DNA of 64,000 nt from Salinicoccus sp. Bachu38 (lineage in GTDB: Bacteria; Bacillota; Bacilli; Staphylococcales; Salinicoccaceae): NCBI RefSeq assembly GCF_038561955.2, contig NZ_CP138333.2, forward strand, positions 310,001 to 374,000, read 5' to 3'. The notes under the pieces were generated by a model. The model searched no databases and was not told the DNA's origin. It saw only the letters and a program-made list of their open reading frames with translations. The translations under genes and the position numbers were made by a program. This document shows, in pieces, positions 61,068-64,000 of the stretch (position 1 is the first letter of the stretch; each line of letters begins with the position of its first letter).

Positions 61068-62683
61068 TGGAATTCTTGAAAAATGAAAGAAAGCAGATAC
61101 TCTACAGCATCATGCTCGGCCTCTCGGGCGGTCTAGTCGGCATTGCACTCTTCGGTCTCAGTGGATACATGATCAGCCTGAGCTTCTTCGATCCGCCTTT
61201 CTTCGTCATCATACTGATCATTGCAGTCATCAAACTTTTCGGAATGATGAAGGGAGCCTTCAAGTATATTGAACGGCTGCTTTCCCATGAGGCGACCTTC
61301 CAGCTGATCGGCCGGCTCAGGCTGGACTATTTCAGAAGCACGATCCGGACCGGTCGGAATACGCATAGCGTAAAATTCATCCAGAAACTGAACCAGTATT
61401 TCGAGCAGGTGGAGAACTATTATATTCGCATCATCTATCCCTACATCGTTGCCGTACTGATTTCACTGCTCCTCATGGTGCTCTCGGTGTACTTCGGCAT
61501 GGCCTTTGTGGCGCTGACAGGGGGAATTGCCCTCATCCTGCTCTTCGCCATCCCCAAGGTTTTTGAAAGCCGGATGTCGCAAGCGCTCGAAGCAAGAGAG
61601 GCCACGGATGATGACCTCTACAGGAGGCTCTATCACTTCATCCACGACTATACGGACCTGTGGGTGACGAAAAAGGCAGAGAAGGAAAAGGCGCGGCTCT
61701 CCCCTGATATGAAAAGCATCAGAAAGAACGAAGACAAGGTGGCCATGTATGAAGCGGCGATGCAGTTCATCGCCCAGCTGGTTCAGATTGCAGCCATCAT
61801 CCTGATCATCCTTATGCTCCATGAAGATACACCGCTGTGGGTGCCGATGGTGATGCTCATCGCCCTGAGCTATTTCGATCTGGTAATGCCCGTGATGAAC
61901 CCTGCAAGCCAATACCGGAGAGTGAGGACGGCAGTATCCGAACTGGAAACGGATGTTCCGCAGGCTGATGCGGTGGAGGATTATCCCGAAGTGACAGCAA
62001 TCCAGGCGGCAGACCTGAATTTCCGTTATCCGAATGCATCGCTTGATGTCCTGAAGGACATTTCCGTGACATTCAGAAAAGGGGAAAAGCACGCTATCAT
62101 CGGCAGCAGCGGTTCCGGCAAGACGACACTGATTGAACGCATCATCCATGCAGATCCTGCAGTCACCATCTATAATGGGGGCGAAGAAACAGATCACCCT
62201 GCACTGAGGGCTGATGCGTCGATCATGCCGCAGCAGCTGGATTTCTACAATGCGACGGTGATGGATAATATCACCCTGTTCGGGCATGTCGACAGGTCGC
62301 AGGCAGAAGTCGGGGCCGACCTGGAAGCATTGGGAATGGCGCACTATGCACCACAGACAGCCATCGAATTCACCGGCAGGCTGTCGGGCGGTGAGCAGAA
62401 GCGGCTCCACTTCATCCGCATGCTGGCTGAAGACAAGCCGTGGTGGATCATGGACGAGCCGACGGCACGGCTGGATGATCGTCTGAAGCAGAAGATATGG
62501 GACCGCATACTGTCGAAGCCGACCCTCATCATAAGCACCCATGATCTCAGCAGGCTCGAATCATTCGACTTCATCCATTACATGGAGCAGGGACGCATCA
62601 TCGAGTCGGGTCCATATGAAGAACTGATGCAGCAGAAAGGTGCAGTATATCAGGCAGTCCAGCGCTTCAAAGACTTTTTATAG
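61064..62683 (+). CDS. cydC: ABC exporter half CydC (cytochrome bd assembly)
   Basis: A 539-residue half-transporter. The membrane part has LGLSGGLVGIALFGLSGYMIS and FKYIERLLSHEATFQLIGRLR near residue 70, typical for CydC. The ATPase includes IGSSGSGKTTLIER near 346, an intact Q-loop (MPQQLDFYNAT), LSGGEQKRLHF near 443, WWIMDEPTARLD near 463 and STHDLSRLE. Two ATGs (61064, 61067) overlap the cydD stop. Low-oxygen respiration by cytochrome bd would complement the nitrate pathway upstream. Confidence 0.88.
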   Translation: MMEFLKNERKQILYSIMLGLSGGLVGIALFGLSGYMISLSFFDPPFFVIILIIAVIKLFGMMKGAFKYIERLLSHEATFQLIGRLRLDYFRSTIRTGRNTHSVKFIQKLNQYFEQVENYYIRIIYPYIVAVLISLLLMVLSVYFGMAFVALTGGIALILLFAIPKVFESRMSQALEAREATDDDLYRRLYHFIHDYTDLWVTKKAEKEKARLSPDMKSIRKNEDKVAMYEAAMQFIAQLVQIAAIILIILMLHEDTPLWVPMVMLIALSYFDLVMPVMNPASQYRRVRTAVSELETDVPQADAVEDYPEVTAIQAADLNFRYPNASLDVLKDISVTFRKGEKHAIIGSSGSGKTTLIERIIHADPAVTIYNGGEETDHPALRADASIMPQQLDFYNATVMDNITLFGHVDRSQAEVGADLEALGMAHYAPQTAIEFTGRLSGGEQKRLHFIRMLAEDKPWWIMDEPTARLDDRLKQKIWDRILSKPTLIISTHDLSRLESFDFIHYMEQGRIIESGPYEELMQQKGAVYQAVQRFKDFL

Positions 62684-62746
62684 TATTATATTCCAGTAAA
62701 TGCTACACTGGTTGAAACATAACGTGGCACAAAGGAAGGGATTAAC

Positions 62747-63598
62747 ATGAAAAAGATAGCAGTGGTGACGGATTCCGCCTCTGGCGTCGATCAGGCATAC
62801 AAGGAAAAGCATGATGTCAAAGTGCTGCCCATGTCTGTCATCATCAATGGTGTTGCCTATAGGGATGGCATTGATGCGACAACTGGGGAAATCTATGACA
62901 TGCTGAAGGAAAGCGGGGAAGGGGCGAAAACCTCCCAGCCGACAATCGGTGAATTCATGGAAATATATGAAGCACTTGAAGCGGATGACGACTATGAAGC
63001 AGTCATAGCCATCCATGCATCGAGTGAGCTTACAGGAACCTACCAGAGTTCGATCAGTGCATCGGAAGGCATGTCAAAGCCCGTATATGTCATTGATTCC
63101 CGCATCGGCAGCTATCCGATGAAGCAGATGGTCGAACATGCAGTGGAGGCCAGGGAGTCGGATAGGGACATAGAGGAAGTCGTCGAGGAGATCAGGGAGA
63201 TGACTGAACAGACCCAGCTCTACCTCCTCCCGCAGAGCTTCAACCAGATGAGGAAGAGCGGACGGATATCCGCTTCCCAATCGATGCTCGCCTCCGTACT
63301 CAACATCCATCTGAAGCTTGAATTCGACGATGGCAAAGTTGTTGTCGGGGAAAAGCTGCGTACGAAAAAGAAGATATACAATGCAGTGCTTGCAAATCTC
63401 GAGGCGCACGTAAAAGAAGAATCGGTGAAGACACTCGGCATCGTACATGCGGGCAGTTCGAGCCTGGTGGATGAATGGAAGCAGAAGATTGAAGAGAGAT
63501 TGCCGCAGGTCGATCTGGTAGTGGAGCCCCTGGTTACTGTAGCCGGGGTGCATACGGGGCACGGCACAGTTGGATTTGGGTTTACAAAAGGCCGATAG
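62747..63598 (+). CDS. DegV family fatty-acid-binding protein
   Basis: A 283-residue DegV/FakB fold protein. It has the N-terminal VTDSASGVDQAY, the lipid-contact region AKTSQPTIGEFME near residue 63, HASSELTGTYQS near 90, and DSRIGSYPMKQMV near 115. FakB proteins hold a fatty acid for phosphorylation by FakA; this one could be a FakB or another DegV. Start ATG 62747 follows AGGAAGGG. It lies 63 bases after cydC and ends with a terminator, so it is probably its own transcript. Confidence 0.9.
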   Translation: MKKIAVVTDSASGVDQAYKEKHDVKVLPMSVIINGVAYRDGIDATTGEIYDMLKESGEGAKTSQPTIGEFMEIYEALEADDDYEAVIAIHASSELTGTYQSSISASEGMSKPVYVIDSRIGSYPMKQMVEHAVEARESDRDIEEVVEEIREMTEQTQLYLLPQSFNQMRKSGRISASQSMLASVLNIHLKLEFDDGKVVVGEKLRTKKKIYNAVLANLEAHVKEESVKTLGIVHAGSSSLVDEWKQKIEERLPQVDLVVEPLVTVAGVHTGHGTVGFGFTKGR

Positions 63599-63599
63599 G

Positions 63600-63636
63600 A
63601 AAAGCGATTCGGAATCAGTTCCGGATCGCTTTTTTC
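63600..63636 (+). terminator. terminator after the DegV gene
   Basis: AAAAGCGATTCGGAA pairs with TTCCGGATCGCTTTT (one G-T pair) around TCAG, followed by a T-run. Confidence 0.9.
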
Positions 63637-63637
63637 T

Positions 63638-63925
63638 TTTCAAGCCCGTAAACGGATAGTGCCGGGGATGGCACTTGGACATAAAACCTACATATTATAG
63701 TAAGAATAAAAGTGATTAGGAGTAGCAAGGGGAAAAGCCATTATGGTAAAATGACTATAATTATTAACTTTTGGGAGGTGACTACAATTGGGAAGGCGGA
63801 TTTGAAATTTCATGTGCCGACTGAGATGTTAAAGAATAATCGTTACCCTGTTTCAGAAAGCACTTTACGCGAAAATTGTAGTCATATATTACCGGAGGTG
63901 AATCCCTTCTAGACAAGGGAACTAA
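63638..63925 (+). other. structured AT-rich leader with two perfect Shine-Dalgarno octamers
   Basis: This stretch has lower GC than the rest of the window. It holds an AGTGCC/GGCACT hairpin (63658-63675), a TATAAT at 63756-63761, two copies of GGAGGTGA (63774-63781 and 63894-63901), an 11-bp inverted repeat TGACTACAATT/AATTGTAGTCA (63779-63789 with 63874-63884), and TCCCTT/AAGGGA flanking a TAG. A 41-codon reading frame from ATT at 63787 or from an unsited ATG at 63751 runs to TAG 63910-63912, including VPTEMLKNNRYPVSESTL, and is unrecognised. It could be a leader peptide or attenuator. Confidence 0.45.
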
Positions 63926-64000
63926 TTGGACATAACCACGATATGGAACTTAACTTTATTTGTAATTCTTATAGTACTCACAATGCTTTTTGTAGGATCT
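63926..64000 (+). CDS. start of a membrane protein, cut by window end
   Basis: From TTG 63926, behind AAGGGA, 25 codons run open to the window end. They begin MDITTIWNLTLFVILIVLTML, a plausible first membrane helix. The family cannot be told from so little. It could also be a chance ORF; the non-ATG start lowers confidence. The preceding structured leader would then regulate it. Confidence 0.35.
   Translation, partial: MDITTIWNLTLFVILIVLTMLFVGS

Noticed and set aside
1-64000. tRNA, rRNA, insertion sequence, prophage or defence island
   Set aside because: I looked for T-loop motifs, transposase and integrase motifs, and restriction or toxin families and saw none; without a search tool small RNAs could still be missed.

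Overview
The window reads as chromosome of a moderately halophilic member of the Staphylococcaceae, most like Salinicoccus or a relative. The evidence is gene content and order: narGHJI-nreABC-narT followed by a moeB to moaA cofactor block, ScdA-type protein, PhoPR, a LysM/CHAP wall hydrolase with a WalR box, and TIGR00730 and DegV proteins, all in staphylococcal style. Coding DNA is clearly richer in G+C than in Staphylococcus itself. No rRNA, tRNA, CRISPR array, insertion sequence or prophage was found. Nearly all bases are in well-formed genes separated by short gaps with clear hairpin terminators.

Region by region: 1-7 kb holds a truncated DHA2 drug exporter, a degenerate O-methyltransferase, a BASS transporter, a YhdH-type oxidoreductase, TrhO and a gamma-glutamyltranspeptidase. 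7-10.2 kb makes preQ0 and preQ1 for queuosine (queCDE, then queF behind a preQ1-I riboswitch). 10.2-15 kb carries a GNAT enzyme, a dicarboxylate/amino-acid symporter, a K+ channel, an MFS exporter and a Rossmann protein. 15-26 kb has the LysM/CHAP hydrolase, a BI-1 membrane protein, YebC, two SDRs with altered catalytic residues, a GntR-controlled ABC exporter, a DUF402 protein and a LysR/MFS/DUF456 group. 26-36 kb is a peptide ABC importer (oppC-B-D-F) divergent from three tandem paralogous binding lipoproteins, with candidate CodY sites. 36-40 kb has small lipoproteins and hypotheticals, a GNAT enzyme, a LOG protein and a cysteine-less ScdA relative.

40-59.5 kb is the main functional block. 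After phoPR (reverse strand) comes a complete nitrate-respiration unit: narGHJI (enzyme), nreABC (nitrate and oxygen sensing), a hemerythrin-like protein, narT (transport), and the molybdenum cofactor genes moeB, moaB, moaC, moeA, mobB, moaE, moaD, mobA, moaA. NreC-type inverted repeats precede narG and narT at the same distance from the -10 hexamer, so enzyme, transporter and (through narT-moeB-moaB) part of cofactor synthesis are probably switched on together when oxygen falls and nitrate is present. cydDC (cytochrome bd assembly exporter) and a DegV fatty-acid-binding protein follow. The last 360 bases are AT-richer and look like a structured leader before a membrane protein cut by the window end.

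I found no clearly new multi-gene system. The best leads are the NreC/Moco coupling with an embedded hemerythrin gene, the cysteine-less RIC protein, the preQ1 riboswitch with an atypical expression platform, the unexplained leader at the right edge, and several enzymes that have lost catalytic or metal-binding residues.
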